A DNA stretch of 48,659 bases from CAWKGV01 sp963849305 (GCA_963849305.1 CAWKGV010000014.1:1-48659), one strand, 5' to 3'. Counted from the stretch's first letter, positions 9,006 through 17,920 are shown. Notes: generated by a model not told the origin, from the letters alone. Numbers and translations: made by a program.

Positions 9006-9345
9006 ACGAGATGGTGTCATGCAGGTTTCGATCTCGTCGGCGACGCGGTTGGGTTCCGGATGCTCGACCAGGCGTTCCACCGCACCATCAACCAGCTTGG
9101 CGGGAATCCGTTCCTCGAAGTCGTGGCGCAGGGTTTCTACGAGCTCGGGATGGAATACCGCCGGATGGCGACGGCGAGTGCCAGGCGCGCTGGCTCGCAG
9201 CGCGGAGGAGCAACCAGGCGATCGTCGCGGCGCTGCGCACCCGCGATGCCGAAGGCGCGGCCGAGGCGATGGGGAAACACCTGAGGAGCATCCACATGAC
9301 TACTCTCGAGGCCATGGGCCGCGTAGTCCGCGAGCGCAGCGTCCG
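8945..9345 (+). pseudogene. Frameshifted remnant of a GntR/FadR-type regulator (FCD domain)
   Basis: Pieces of an FCD ligand-binding domain are spread over frames. DPDVAKLNEMV lies near 8990-9016. Then DAVGFRMLDQAFHRTINQ and GGNPFLEVVAQGFYELGMEYRR cover about 9039-9172. After another shift near 9180, RSNQAIVAALRTRDAEGAAEAMGKHLRS reaches about 9295. The LDxAFHR and (N/H)xxIxxAxxxRDxxxAxxxMxxHL patterns are typical of the C-terminal domain of GntR/FadR regulators. The N-terminal helix-turn-helix is absent, replaced by the duplicated SDR fragment. It was probably the local sugar-acid regulator. It is clearly non-functional. Confidence 0.75.
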
Positions 9346-9436
9346 TGGGACCTCTAAATGTGGGTGCTGTAGGAGGTGTCCGCCTCGGCCGGCTTCCCTA
9401 GACCTATGAATTGTTCAAGTGATAGAGAGAAGGGAG

Positions 9437-10195
9437 ATGCTGCTTGAAGGCAGGGTGGTGGCGGTGACGGGCGGCTCGCGAGGCATCGGCCGGGCGGTCG
9501 CGATCGGCTGCGCCGAGGCCGGGGCCGATGTCGTGGTTAATTTCCTCGACAGCCCGGAGGCGGGAGCCGAGGTGATCGAGGCGATATGCGGGAAGGGAAG
9601 GCGGGCCGTCCCGGCGGCCGGCGACATCGCCGATCCGGAGACCTCGCGACGCATCATTGAGGTGGCGATGCGGGAGTTCGGCAAGCTTGACGTTCTGGTC
9701 AGCAATGCCGGGATCTGCCCGTTCCACACCTTCCTCGATATGCCGCTCGAGACGATGCGGCACACCATGGAAGTAAACCTGTTCGGCACGTTCTATGTCG
9801 TGCAGGCGGCGGCGAAACAAATGGTCAAGCAGGGCCATGGCGGCGCGATCGTTGCGATGAGCTCGATCAGCGCCCTGGTCGGCGGCGCCGAGCAAACCCA
9901 CTACACGCCCACCAAGGCCGGCATACACTCGCTGATGCAATCCTGCGCCATCGCGCTCGGACCGCACGGAATCCGCTGCAATTCGATCCTGCCCGGCACG
10001 ATCGCGACCGACATCAACAAGGACGATCTGACGGCGGAGAAGGTCGCCTATTTCAACCAGCGCGTTCCGCTTGGCCGGCTCGGCGAGCCGGCGGACCTTG
10101 TCGGCGCCGTCGTGTTCCTCGCCTCCGACATGGCGCGCTATGTCACCGGCGCCGCGCTCCTCGTCGATGGCGGCTTGTTCGTCAATCTCCAGTAG
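9437..10195 (+). CDS. L-rhamnose 1-dehydrogenase (SDR family)
   Basis: Oxidises L-rhamnose to L-rhamnono-1,4-lactone with NAD(P), the first step of the non-phosphorylating pathway. The 252-residue protein is a classical short-chain dehydrogenase: cofactor motif TGGSRGIG (11-18), NAG (90-92), catalytic Ser143, and Tyr156-x3-Lys160 in HYTPTKAG. The segments NAGICPFHTFLDMP, SSISALVGGAEQTHYTPTKAG and the C-terminus ARYVTGAALLVDGGLFVNLQ closely match the known rhamnose dehydrogenases of Azotobacter and Sphingomonas. The ATG at 9437 is chosen because the recognisable protein begins there and a purine-rich AGAGAAGGG lies just before it. The neighbours rhmD and rhaSTPQ support the assignment. The lactonase and later enzymes are not in the window. 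Confidence 0.9.
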   Translation: MLLEGRVVAVTGGSRGIGRAVAIGCAEAGADVVVNFLDSPEAGAEVIEAICGKGRRAVPAAGDIADPETSRRIIEVAMREFGKLDVLVSNAGICPFHTFLDMPLETMRHTMEVNLFGTFYVVQAAAKQMVKQGHGGAIVAMSSISALVGGAEQTHYTPTKAGIHSLMQSCAIALGPHGIRCNSILPGTIATDINKDDLTAEKVAYFNQRVPLGRLGEPADLVGAVVFLASDMARYVTGAALLVDGGLFVNLQ

Positions 10196-10321
10196 CCTCG
10201 CTCGCAGGCACCCTCGCGATCATCACGATCCAGGCTTTTTGAACCCGCCGCGCGACGACCCCCTTGCCTAGCTGGACGCCTCAAGGGCCAAATGGCACGT
10301 GGGGACGACAGGAAACAGTCC

Positions 10322-11611
10322 ATGAAAAGAAGAACCGCTCTACGCATCATGGCGGCAACCGCCGCCGGCGTTGTCGCCGGCGCGACCGGCGCCCGGGCCA
10401 AGACCCGCGTCGTCTGGTGGGACTTCCTCACCGGCGGCGACGGCGTCCGCATGAAAGCGATGATCAGCAAATTCAACCAGGAAAACCCGGACATCCAGAT
10501 CGACGCCACCACCCTGGAATGGGGCACGCCCTTCTACACCAAGGTGCAGACCGCCGCCGCCGTCGGGCAGGGCCCCGATATCATGACCTATCACGTCTCG
10601 CGCATCCCGCTCGGCGTCTCGACCGGCGTGCTCCGCCCCTACACCGACGAGGAATTGAAATCCGTAGGGCTCTCCGGCAACGACTTCTTCAAGACCGACT
10701 GGGAGGCAGCGCATGACGACGGCAAGCTGTACGGCGTGCCGCTCGATATCCACTCGATCATCCTCTATTACAACAAAGACCTGCTGAAGAAGGCCGGGCT
10801 GCTCGGCGAGGACGGGCGACCCAAGGGCCTCGATGGCATCAACAACTTCAACGCCGCGGTCAAGCAACTCACCGGCCACGCCGCCCAGTATGGCGTCTCC
10901 TTCGCCAGCGCCGATGGCGCCACCATTTGGCGGATCTTCTACACGCTGCTGAACCAAATGGACGGCAAATTCCTCGACGACGGCAAGATTCTGCCCGGCG
11001 GCAATCTCGCCAAGGCCGAGACGGCGACCAAGACCATCGCCGAGTGGGTGGCGAAGGGCTGGGCGCCGAAGCTGACGGACTATCCGGACTCGATCGCGCT
11101 GTTCACCTCCGGCAAGGCGGCGATGCACATCAACGGCGTCTGGGAAGTCCCGACCATGGTGGACCTCGCCAAGAGAGGCAAGCTTGGCTTCGACTGGGGC
11201 CCGGTCCAGATCCCCGCCCTGTTCGATCACCCCGCCACCTGGGCAGACAGCCACACCTTCGCCATCCCGAACCGCAGGGGCAATCCGGTGTCGGAAGACA
11301 AGGTGCAGGCGGTGATGAAGGTGATCGCGTGGATGGAACACCATGCGCTCATGTGGGCGAGCGGCGGCCACATCCCGGCCTACAAGCCAGTCACCGAAAG
11401 CGCCGCCTTCAAGGACATGCAGCCCAACGCCAGCTATGCCTCGTTGGTAAAGACGGCCGTGTTCGATCCGCGCACCAAGATCGCGGGCGTGGCCTCGCCG
11501 GTGTACGACGCCTGCGCCAATTTCATCGAACCTTCGGTCAACGGACAGATCGCGCCAGGATCGGCGCTGCAACAGTTCCAGGCCGAGCTTCAGTCCGACC
11601 TGGGGCAGTAG
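10322..11611 (+). CDS. Sugar ABC transporter, extracellular solute-binding protein (family 1)
   Basis: Exported binding protein of 429 residues that feeds the two permeases downstream. It begins MKRRTALRIMAATAAGVVAGATGARA, a twin-arginine-like signal peptide. The mature protein starts KTRVVWWDFLTGGDG and contains NQENPDIQID and DIMTYHVSR, typical of MalE/UgpB-like CUT1 binding proteins. The start at 10322 is preferred to an in-frame ATG at 10292 because a GGAAAC site sits just upstream and the signal peptide begins there. It ends two bases before the GTG of the first permease. The GH51 arabinofuranosidase at the end of the operon suggests an arabinose-containing oligosaccharide as ligand; that is inference. 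Confidence 0.85.
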   Translation: MKRRTALRIMAATAAGVVAGATGARAKTRVVWWDFLTGGDGVRMKAMISKFNQENPDIQIDATTLEWGTPFYTKVQTAAAVGQGPDIMTYHVSRIPLGVSTGVLRPYTDEELKSVGLSGNDFFKTDWEAAHDDGKLYGVPLDIHSIILYYNKDLLKKAGLLGEDGRPKGLDGINNFNAAVKQLTGHAAQYGVSFASADGATIWRIFYTLLNQMDGKFLDDGKILPGGNLAKAETATKTIAEWVAKGWAPKLTDYPDSIALFTSGKAAMHINGVWEVPTMVDLAKRGKLGFDWGPVQIPALFDHPATWADSHTFAIPNRRGNPVSEDKVQAVMKVIAWMEHHALMWASGGHIPAYKPVTESAAFKDMQPNASYASLVKTAVFDPRTKIAGVASPVYDACANFIEPSVNGQIAPGSALQQFQAELQSDLGQ

Positions 11612-11612
11612 C

Positions 11613-12557
11613 GTGCCGCTGTCCGGGCCGGCCTCGGCGGCCACCACGCCGGCCTCGGCGGTCCCGGCTGTCGGCCGGGCACGTCGCGCGCGTCGCGGCC
11701 AAGGCCGGGCCGCCGCCGCCTTCGTCGCCCCGTTCGTGATCGCCTACCTCGTTCTCTTCATCTATCCGACGGCGAAAATGGTGCAGCTCAGCTTCACCAA
11801 CGCCCCGCTGATCGGCCCCGGCACCTATATCGGCTGGGCGAACTACGCGCGCGTGATCCACGACTTCCTGTTCCGCGAATCTGTCGCGCACACCGGCTAT
11901 TTCGTGCTGCTGACGGTGGTGCCGACGACCGTGCTGGGGCTCGCCCTGGCGCTGATGGTCGCGCGCCTGAAGGGCTGGCTGCAAAGCATCGTGTTGGCCT
12001 GCCTGTTCCTGCCCTACATCCTGCCGGTCACGGTGGTGACCCTGATCTGGCAGTGGATGCTGGACCTTCAATTCGGCATCGCCCAGCATGTGATCCGCCT
12101 GTTCATCCCGGCCGGCATCTCGGTGTTCAGGAACCCGGTCTGGGCGATGCCGATGGTCGCCATGGTGACGATCTGGTGGACCAATGGCTTCAACGTGCTG
12201 CTGTTCATCGCCGGCCTGCGCAACATCTCACCGGACTACTACGAGGCCGCGTCGCTCGACGGCGCCGGGCGCGTCCAGCAGTTCCGCCACATCACCTGGC
12301 CGCTGATCTGGCCGGTGACGGCGATGGTGCTGACCATCCAGCTCATCCTGCAGCTCAAGATCTTCGACCAGGTGTATCTGCTCACGCAGGGCGGCCCGTT
12401 CAACTCGACCTACGTGCTGGTGCAGTACATCTACAAGGAGGCATTCACTCTCAACCGTGGGGGCTACGGTGCCACGGTCGCCGTCTTCCTGTTCGGCATC
12501 ATCGTCATCCTCTCGGTCCTGCAATATCAGGTGTTGCGCACGCGGGAGGCACGATGA
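11613..12557 (+). CDS. Sugar ABC transporter permease (MalF/AraP type)
   Basis: Inner-membrane permease of 314 residues with a GTG start one base after the binding-protein stop codon. A proline/alanine-rich N-terminus of about 35 residues is followed by about six membrane segments. The conserved cytoplasmic EAA loop reads YYEAASLDGAGRVQQFRHITWPLIWP (only its first part is essential: EAA-x3-G), which docks to the ATPase. This is the CUT1 family (MalF/UgpA). Its last codons overlap the ATG of the next gene in an ATGA, indicating translational coupling. No ATPase gene accompanies the pair. Confidence 0.88.
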   Translation: MPLSGPASAATTPASAVPAVGRARRARRGQGRAAAAFVAPFVIAYLVLFIYPTAKMVQLSFTNAPLIGPGTYIGWANYARVIHDFLFRESVAHTGYFVLLTVVPTTVLGLALALMVARLKGWLQSIVLACLFLPYILPVTVVTLIWQWMLDLQFGIAQHVIRLFIPAGISVFRNPVWAMPMVAMVTIWWTNGFNVLLFIAGLRNISPDYYEAASLDGAGRVQQFRHITWPLIWPVTAMVLTIQLILQLKIFDQVYLLTQGGPFNSTYVLVQYIYKEAFTLNRGGYGATVAVFLFGIIVILSVLQYQVLRTREAR

Positions 12558-13420
12558 CGCCGGCGGCTCGAAGACGGGCATGGGGGTCCATGCCTTTTCC
12601 GCGCCGCCCCGCCGATGCCGCGCTCACCGTCCTCGCGCTGGTCGTCGCCGCGATCTGGATCTTCCCGGTCTATTGGGCCATCGTCACCACCCTCAAGCCC
12701 GAATACGAGGTGGTCGAGCCCGGCGTTCGCCTGCTGCCGAAAACCTGGACCCTCAGCTCCTATGCCTATGTCTTCGCCCATACCACGATCAGCCACTGGT
12801 ATTTGAACTCCTTCATCACCGCCGGTGCCATCACTGTCCTCGTCGTGGCGATGAGCGCCTGCTGCGGCTACGCGATCTCCCAGTTCCGCTTCCCCGGCCG
12901 CTCGCTGCTGTTCGGCCTCATCCTCGCCAGCTTCATGGTGCCGCTCCAGGCGCTGATCGTCACACATTTCGTGCTGATGGCCGATTTCGGCCTCATCAAT
13001 ACCTGGGGCGGCGTCATCCTGCCGCAGCTCATCGTCCCGGTCGTCGTCATTGTCTACAAGCAGTTCTTCGACTCGATCCCGCGCGAGTTTCGCGAGGCCG
13101 CGGTGGTCGATGGCGCCGGCGAGTTCCGGCTGTTCGTCAATATATTCTTGCCGATGAACTGGGGCATCACCACCGCCCTTGCCATCATCACCTTCATCGG
13201 CGCCTGGAATGCCTTCCTCTGGCCGTTCCTGGTCGCCACAACCGACAGCGCGATGACGGTCACGGTTGGCATCGTTCAGGTGCATTCCGCGTTCGGCGTG
13301 CAATATGCGCGCAACCTCGCCAGTGCCGTGATCGCCGCGTTGCCGGTCGCGATCGCTTATCTGATCTTCCAGCGCCGGGTCACCGAGGCCGTCATGCTCT
13401 CGGCCGGCATCAAGGGGTGA
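12554..13420 (+). CDS. Sugar ABC transporter permease (MalG/AraQ type)
   Basis: Second permease, 288 residues, of the CUT1 MalG/UgpE type. It has a basic N-terminus, a first membrane span near residues 25-45 (LTVLALVVAAIWIFPVYW) and the EAA loop EFREAAVVDGAGEFRLF. The start at 12554 overlaps the preceding stop codon (ATGA). A later in-frame ATG at 12590 (MPFPRRP) is possible. It is followed, after an AAGGAGAAG ribosome site, by the GH51 gene, so binding protein, permeases and glycosidase form one operon. A shared MsmX/UgpC-like ATPase encoded elsewhere must energise the system, since none is present here. Confidence 0.88.
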   Translation: MTPAARRRAWGSMPFPRRPADAALTVLALVVAAIWIFPVYWAIVTTLKPEYEVVEPGVRLLPKTWTLSSYAYVFAHTTISHWYLNSFITAGAITVLVVAMSACCGYAISQFRFPGRSLLFGLILASFMVPLQALIVTHFVLMADFGLINTWGGVILPQLIVPVVVIVYKQFFDSIPREFREAAVVDGAGEFRLFVNIFLPMNWGITTALAIITFIGAWNAFLWPFLVATTDSAMTVTVGIVQVHSAFGVQYARNLASAVIAALPVAIAYLIFQRRVTEAVMLSAGIKG

Positions 13421-13435
13421 AGGAGAAGCCGCCCC

Positions 13436-14947
13436 ATGCCGAATGCTCGGCTGATCGTCGATCGCGATTTCGTCCTGTCGGACCTCGACCGCCGTGTCTT
13501 CGGCGCCTTCGTCGAGCACATGGGGCGCTGTGTCTATACCGGCATCTTCGAGCCGGGTCATCCCACCGCCGACGCGCAGGGTTTCCGCGGCGATGTGATG
13601 GCGCTCACGAAGGAGCTTGGTCCCACCATCATCCGTTATCCCGGGGGCAATTTCTTGTCCGGCTACGACTGGGAAGACGGCGTGGGTCCGGTCAACGAGC
13701 GTCCGGTTCGCCGCGACCTCGCCTGGTTCTCCACCGAGACGAACAGATTCGGCACCAACGAGTTCATCGCCTGGTGCCGCAAGGCCGGCGTCGAGCCGAT
13801 GCTCGGTGTCAATCTCGGCACGCGCGGCCCGGACGCGGCGCGCCGCTTGGTCGAATACTGCAACCACGCCGGTGGTTCCGCCCTCTCCGACCTGCGCCGC
13901 GCGCACGGTTACGAGCAGCCGCATGGGGTCAAGTTCTGGTGCCTCGGCAACGAGATGGATGGCCCCTGGCAAATCTGCCACAAGACCGCCGAGGAATACG
14001 GTCGCGCCGCCCTCGAAACCGCCAAGGTGATGCGCTGGGCGGACCCGAGCCTGCTCCTCGCTGCCTGTGGCTCGTCGAACCGCGAGATGAAGACGTACGG
14101 CGCCTGGGAATACGAGGTGCTGGAGCAGTGCTTCGATCAGGTGGACTTCATCTCGCTGCACACCTACTTCCGCAACGATGCCGACGACCTGGCGGAATAT
14201 TTCGGCGTCATCGAGCTGATGGACGCCTTCATCCGCGAGGTCGTCTCGATTTGCGACGCGGTCGCGGCCAAGCGCCGTTCCTATAAGCGCATCAAGCTCT
14301 CCTTCGACGAGTGGAACGTCTGGTACCGCACCCACAATGCCGAGCACATGCGCCGCCCCGGTTGGCCGGAACACCCGCGCCTGATTGAAGAGGTTTACAA
14401 CGTCGAGGACGCGCTGATCGTCGGCGGCGCCTTGATCGCGCTGATGAACAACGCCGACCGGGTGAAGGCTGCCTGCCTGGCGCAACTCGCCAACGTCATC
14501 GGCCCGATCCTGACCGAACCCGGCGGCCCCGCGTGGCGGCAGACGATTTTCCACCCGTTCGCGCAAGCCGCGAAATATGGCCACGGCCAGGTCATGCAGG
14601 CGCGCATCACCTCATCTGCCTACGCCGCGAAATCCTTTCCCGAAATCCCCCACCTCTACGCCGCCGTGGTGCATGAGCCGTCCGATGGCACGACCACGAT
14701 CTTCGCCCTCAACCGTCACCTCACCGAAAAGCTGGACCTGCACGCGGAACTCCGCGGCCTGGGGGCGAACCGCCGGTTGGTTGAGGCGCACGAACTTCAC
14801 AGCCCCGATCTCAAGGCGACGAACACCAAGGACTCCCCCGACACTGTCGCGCCAACCCGAAACTCCGACATCAGGCTAGACGGCGAACACCTCCACGCCC
14901 GCCTGAAACCCGCTTCCTGGAACGTGATCGTAACCAGAGCTTTCTGA
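13436..14947 (+). CDS. abfA: Alpha-L-arabinofuranosidase, glycoside hydrolase family 51
   Basis: Retaining glycosidase that removes terminal alpha-L-arabinofuranosyl residues from arabino-oligosaccharides. The protein has 503 residues, the usual family length. The N-terminal block FGAFVEHMGRCVYTGIFEPGHP and RYPGGNFLSGYDWEDG are GH51 hallmarks. The acid/base residue is Glu173 in GNEMDGPWQ and the nucleophile is Glu292 in SFDEWNVWY. No signal peptide is present, so it works in the cytoplasm on imported oligosaccharides, which fits its position after the importer genes. A clear AAGGAGAAG site precedes the ATG. Confidence 0.95.
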   Translation: MPNARLIVDRDFVLSDLDRRVFGAFVEHMGRCVYTGIFEPGHPTADAQGFRGDVMALTKELGPTIIRYPGGNFLSGYDWEDGVGPVNERPVRRDLAWFSTETNRFGTNEFIAWCRKAGVEPMLGVNLGTRGPDAARRLVEYCNHAGGSALSDLRRAHGYEQPHGVKFWCLGNEMDGPWQICHKTAEEYGRAALETAKVMRWADPSLLLAACGSSNREMKTYGAWEYEVLEQCFDQVDFISLHTYFRNDADDLAEYFGVIELMDAFIREVVSICDAVAAKRRSYKRIKLSFDEWNVWYRTHNAEHMRRPGWPEHPRLIEEVYNVEDALIVGGALIALMNNADRVKAACLAQLANVIGPILTEPGGPAWRQTIFHPFAQAAKYGHGQVMQARITSSAYAAKSFPEIPHLYAAVVHEPSDGTTTIFALNRHLTEKLDLHAELRGLGANRRLVEAHELHSPDLKATNTKDSPDTVAPTRNSDIRLDGEHLHARLKPASWNVIVTRAF

Positions 14948-15143
14948 TTAATGGTCGGCCTCCATGACGAGGGGGCCGGTCGCGAAATGCCGGTGGCACC
15001 ATCGGCGCCGAGGAAAAATATCGCTCGTGGGATATGGGGGGCAGTTATAGCTATCGCAGTTTTGAACAACTCGTCCCCATGATTAGGTGTAGACGCGCGG
15101 GAAGCGAGGATGCCGGTCGGCACGAGCTAATTAAGGGGGGAAA

Positions 15144-16169
15144 ATGTCGTACAGTTTCCAGACACTGAACAACGCCAACGATCCGACATTCAACCAGTTG
15201 CTGGCGATCAATGACCCAGGAACGATCGCAGGCTACTTCGGTAGCGGCCTGGCAGGCCATCCCAATAAGGGCTACACGCTGACGCAGCCTTACGGACAGG
15301 GCAACTATACGAACGAGAACTTTCCAAACTCGGCGCAGACCCAGGTGACGGGGATCAACAATTTTGGTCTGACCGTCGGCTTCTGGGTTGACGGGGCGGG
15401 CGACAACCTGGGATTTGTCGACAGGAACAACAGCTTCAGCACCGCGCTCGATCCGAACGCGCCACCTCTCGGCGGAACGGCGCCGACCATCGAGCAGTTC
15501 CTCGGCGTGAATGATTTCGGGCGCGTGGCCGGCTTCTACAACGACGCCAACGGGAACGCGCACGGCTTCATCTACAATATCGCCACAGGGAACTTCAACC
15601 CGGTGAACGTCGCCGGAGCAACCTCCGTCACGGCCACCGATATCAACGACCGGGGCCAAGTCTCCGGCTTCTTCGTGAATGGCGCGGGCGCGACGGACGG
15701 TTTCGTCGAGGATAAGAGCGGGAATGTCACGGTCTTAACAGGCCCCTCGGGCGCGACCGACGTCATGGCGTTGGGCCTCAACAACTTCAATCAAGTCGTC
15801 GGATCGTACGTCGATTCGGCTGGTAACACGGATGGGTTCGTCTATGACACCAAGGCGAAGACCTACACCACGGTCGTTGACCCGAATTCAAACGGCAGCA
15901 CAACCGTAAATGGCATCAATGACCTCGGCCAGCTGGTCGGATTTTATCTCGATGCAGCCGGCAACACCGATGGCATGCTTGCCACTCCGTCAACGCTCAC
16001 CGGGCAAATTCAAATGAGCCTGCAGGACTTGATCTCGACAATTCCAGGCTTGTCGGACGCTGCTTCGAAATTGGGCTATTTGCCCGATAATGCCGCCGGC
16101 GCGGCGTTCAACTATCTTGCCTCGAACGTTGCCATACTGCTCGCAGCGCATCAGGGAACATCTTCGTAG
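15144..16169 (+). CDS. HAF-repeat protein, function unknown
   Basis: A 341-residue protein built from six repeats beginning at about residues 22, 71, 122, 167, 212 and 258. Each has the pattern (I/V/L)N(D/N)-x-G-x-x-x-G(F/Y)-x-x-D-x-x-G-x-x-x-G(F/M), as in the extracellular HAF repeat family. The unit resembles a beta-propeller or solenoid blade. The C-terminal 60 residues are not repeated (LTGQIQMSLQDLIS and a small hydrophobic tail). No N-terminal signal peptide is seen, so if it is secreted it uses another route. A very strong purine-rich ribosome site (AAGGGGGG) precedes the ATG at 15144. The base composition is somewhat less GC-rich and the protein is rich in Asn, Gly and Thr, unlike its neighbours. 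Confidence 0.7.
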   Translation: MSYSFQTLNNANDPTFNQLLAINDPGTIAGYFGSGLAGHPNKGYTLTQPYGQGNYTNENFPNSAQTQVTGINNFGLTVGFWVDGAGDNLGFVDRNNSFSTALDPNAPPLGGTAPTIEQFLGVNDFGRVAGFYNDANGNAHGFIYNIATGNFNPVNVAGATSVTATDINDRGQVSGFFVNGAGATDGFVEDKSGNVTVLTGPSGATDVMALGLNNFNQVVGSYVDSAGNTDGFVYDTKAKTYTTVVDPNSNGSTTVNGINDLGQLVGFYLDAAGNTDGMLATPSTLTGQIQMSLQDLISTIPGLSDAASKLGYLPDNAAGAAFNYLASNVAILLAAHQGTSS

Positions 16170-16255
16170 CATCGGCGGAAATTCGAAGACTTCGTTAGGG
16201 CGGCGCCCGCAGCTCTTGGAGCCGGGAAGCGGGCTGGTCAGCAATCCGAGCACGA

Positions 16256-16984
16256 TTAGCTGATCGGCTCGCCCGCACCGGCGCCGGACACCCATCGGCG
16301 CACGCCGTCCGCGCTGGCGACGAAGGCGAGCGTGGCCATGCCGACGAACAGACCGGTCTCGACCACCCCGACCACCTGGGCGAGCGCCCGATCGAGCGCC
16401 GCCGGGTCGGCGATCGGTGCGAACGCGCAATCCAGGATCAGATTGCCGCCATCGGTGCGGAACGGCTCGCCCTGGTCCTCGGCTTGCCCCCTGGCGCGCA
16501 GGACCGGTCGCGCGCCAAGCCCGGCGAGTCGGGCCGCCGTGCTCTCCCATCCGAACGCCACCACCTCCACCGGCACCGGCGCACCCGCGCCCAACCGGTC
16601 GACCAGCTTGCCGTCATCGGCCACGATCACCAGCCGCTCGGAGGCGGCGGCGACGATCTTCTCGCGCGTTAGCGCCCCGCCCAGACCCTTGATCAGATCC
16701 AGCGAGCCGCGCGCGATCTCGTCGGCGCCGTCGATGGTGAGATCAAGCCTGGGATGCGCGGCGAAGCCGGTGAGCGCGATACCCTCGGCGCGGGCTTGGG
16801 CGGCGGTGCGCTCGGAGGTGGGGATCGCCGACACCCGCAGGCCGGCGCGCACCCGCCGGCCCAGAGCTGCCACCGCGAACGCGGCGGTGGAGCCGGTGCC
16901 GAGGCCGACCGCCATGCCGTCCTCGACCAGCGCGACCGCCGCCTCGGCCGCTTGTCGCTTTTGCTCGGCACGTGGGTCAGCCAT
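16256..16984 (-). CDS. rpiA: Ribose-5-phosphate isomerase A
   Basis: Interconverts ribose 5-phosphate and ribulose 5-phosphate in the pentose phosphate pathway. The 242-residue protein contains the phosphate loop GLGTGSTA, the catalytic TIDGADE, KGLGGALTREKI with the conserved Lys and Glu, and FRTDGGNLILDC. All are RpiA signatures, and the length is slightly above the usual 220-235 because of a C-terminal tail. It converges with the HAF-repeat gene and is divergent from the methionine aminopeptidase gene across about 130 bases. Confidence 0.95.
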   Translation of the reverse strand: MADPRAEQKRQAAEAAVALVEDGMAVGLGTGSTAAFAVAALGRRVRAGLRVSAIPTSERTAAQARAEGIALTGFAAHPRLDLTIDGADEIARGSLDLIKGLGGALTREKIVAAASERLVIVADDGKLVDRLGAGAPVPVEVVAFGWESTAARLAGLGARPVLRARGQAEDQGEPFRTDGGNLILDCAFAPIADPAALDRALAQVVGVVETGLFVGMATLAFVASADGVRRWVSGAGAGEPIS

Positions 16985-17113
16985 GCGCTAATACTATCCG
17001 GCGTACGCCGGCTTGGCCATTACGAGGGCCCGGGCGCCGCCGCCCTTGCACCTCGCTGGGGCGTTGCGCATCTTGGCGGGATTGCACGGGCAGAAGGCGG
17101 GCGGAGCACACGG

Positions 17114-17920
17114 ATGGATGGAGAGGCCGGGGTAAGACGCATCACCCTCCATGCGCCCGAAGACTTCGAGGGAATGCGCGTCGCCGGCCGGCTCGCCGCC
17201 GAGACGCTCGACATGATCACGCCGCATGTCCGCCCGGGCGTTCCTACCGGCGAGCTGGACCGCCTCTGCCACCGCTTCATCGCCGCGCGCGGCGCGGTGC
17301 CGGCGCCGCTCAATTACCGGGGATTCCCGAAATCGATCTGCACCTCGATCAACCACGTGGTCTGCCACGGCATCCCGAGCGAGCGGCGGCTGGAGAGCGG
17401 GGACATCCTCAATATCGACATCACCGTGATCCTGGACGGCTGGCATGGCGATAGCTCGCGCATGTTCGTGGCCGGCAAGCCCTCCACCAAGGCGCGCAAC
17501 CTGATGGACATCACCTACGAGGCGCTGATGCGCGGGGTGCGCGCGGTGCGCCCTGGCGTCACGCTGGGCGATGTCGGGCACGCCATCCAGAGCTTCGTGG
17601 AGGGCAATAGATTCAGCGTGGTGCGCGACTTCTGCGGCCACGGCATCGGGCGGCAGTTCCACGAGCCCCCGAACGTGCTGCATTTCGGCAATCCCGGGGA
17701 AGGCCCGGTGCTGCGGCCGGGGATGTTCTTCACCATCGAGCCGATGGTGAACGCGGGCCGTCCCGAGGTGAAGATCCTCGACGACGGCTGGACCGCGGTG
17801 ACGCGCGACCGCAGCCTGTCCGCCCAATTCGAGCACATGGTCGGCGTGACCGAGCACGGGGTGGAAATCTTTACCCTCTCCCCGGCAGGCTACGACAAGC
17901 CGCCCTATTTGGTCGGCTGA
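17114..17920 (+). CDS. map: Methionine aminopeptidase, type I
   Basis: Removes the initiator methionine from new proteins. The 268-residue protein has all expected metal and substrate residues: His85 (HGIPS), Asp102, Asp113, His176 (CGHGIG), Glu209 (FTIEPM) and Glu240 (QFEHM). The start at 17114 is chosen from the normal family length; the frame remains open far upstream, but that part overlaps rpiA in antisense and is not conserved. radC follows after 48 bases, an arrangement common in alphaproteobacteria. Confidence 0.95.
   Translation: MDGEAGVRRITLHAPEDFEGMRVAGRLAAETLDMITPHVRPGVPTGELDRLCHRFIAARGAVPAPLNYRGFPKSICTSINHVVCHGIPSERRLESGDILNIDITVILDGWHGDSSRMFVAGKPSTKARNLMDITYEALMRGVRAVRPGVTLGDVGHAIQSFVEGNRFSVVRDFCGHGIGRQFHEPPNVLHFGNPGEGPVLRPGMFFTIEPMVNAGRPEVKILDDGWTAVTRDRSLSAQFEHMVGVTEHGVEIFTLSPAGYDKPPYLVG

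Noticed and set aside
12527..14584. Long minus-strand open frame (685 codons) opposite the permease and GH51 genes
   Set aside because: Antisense of clear coding sequence with no domain content.
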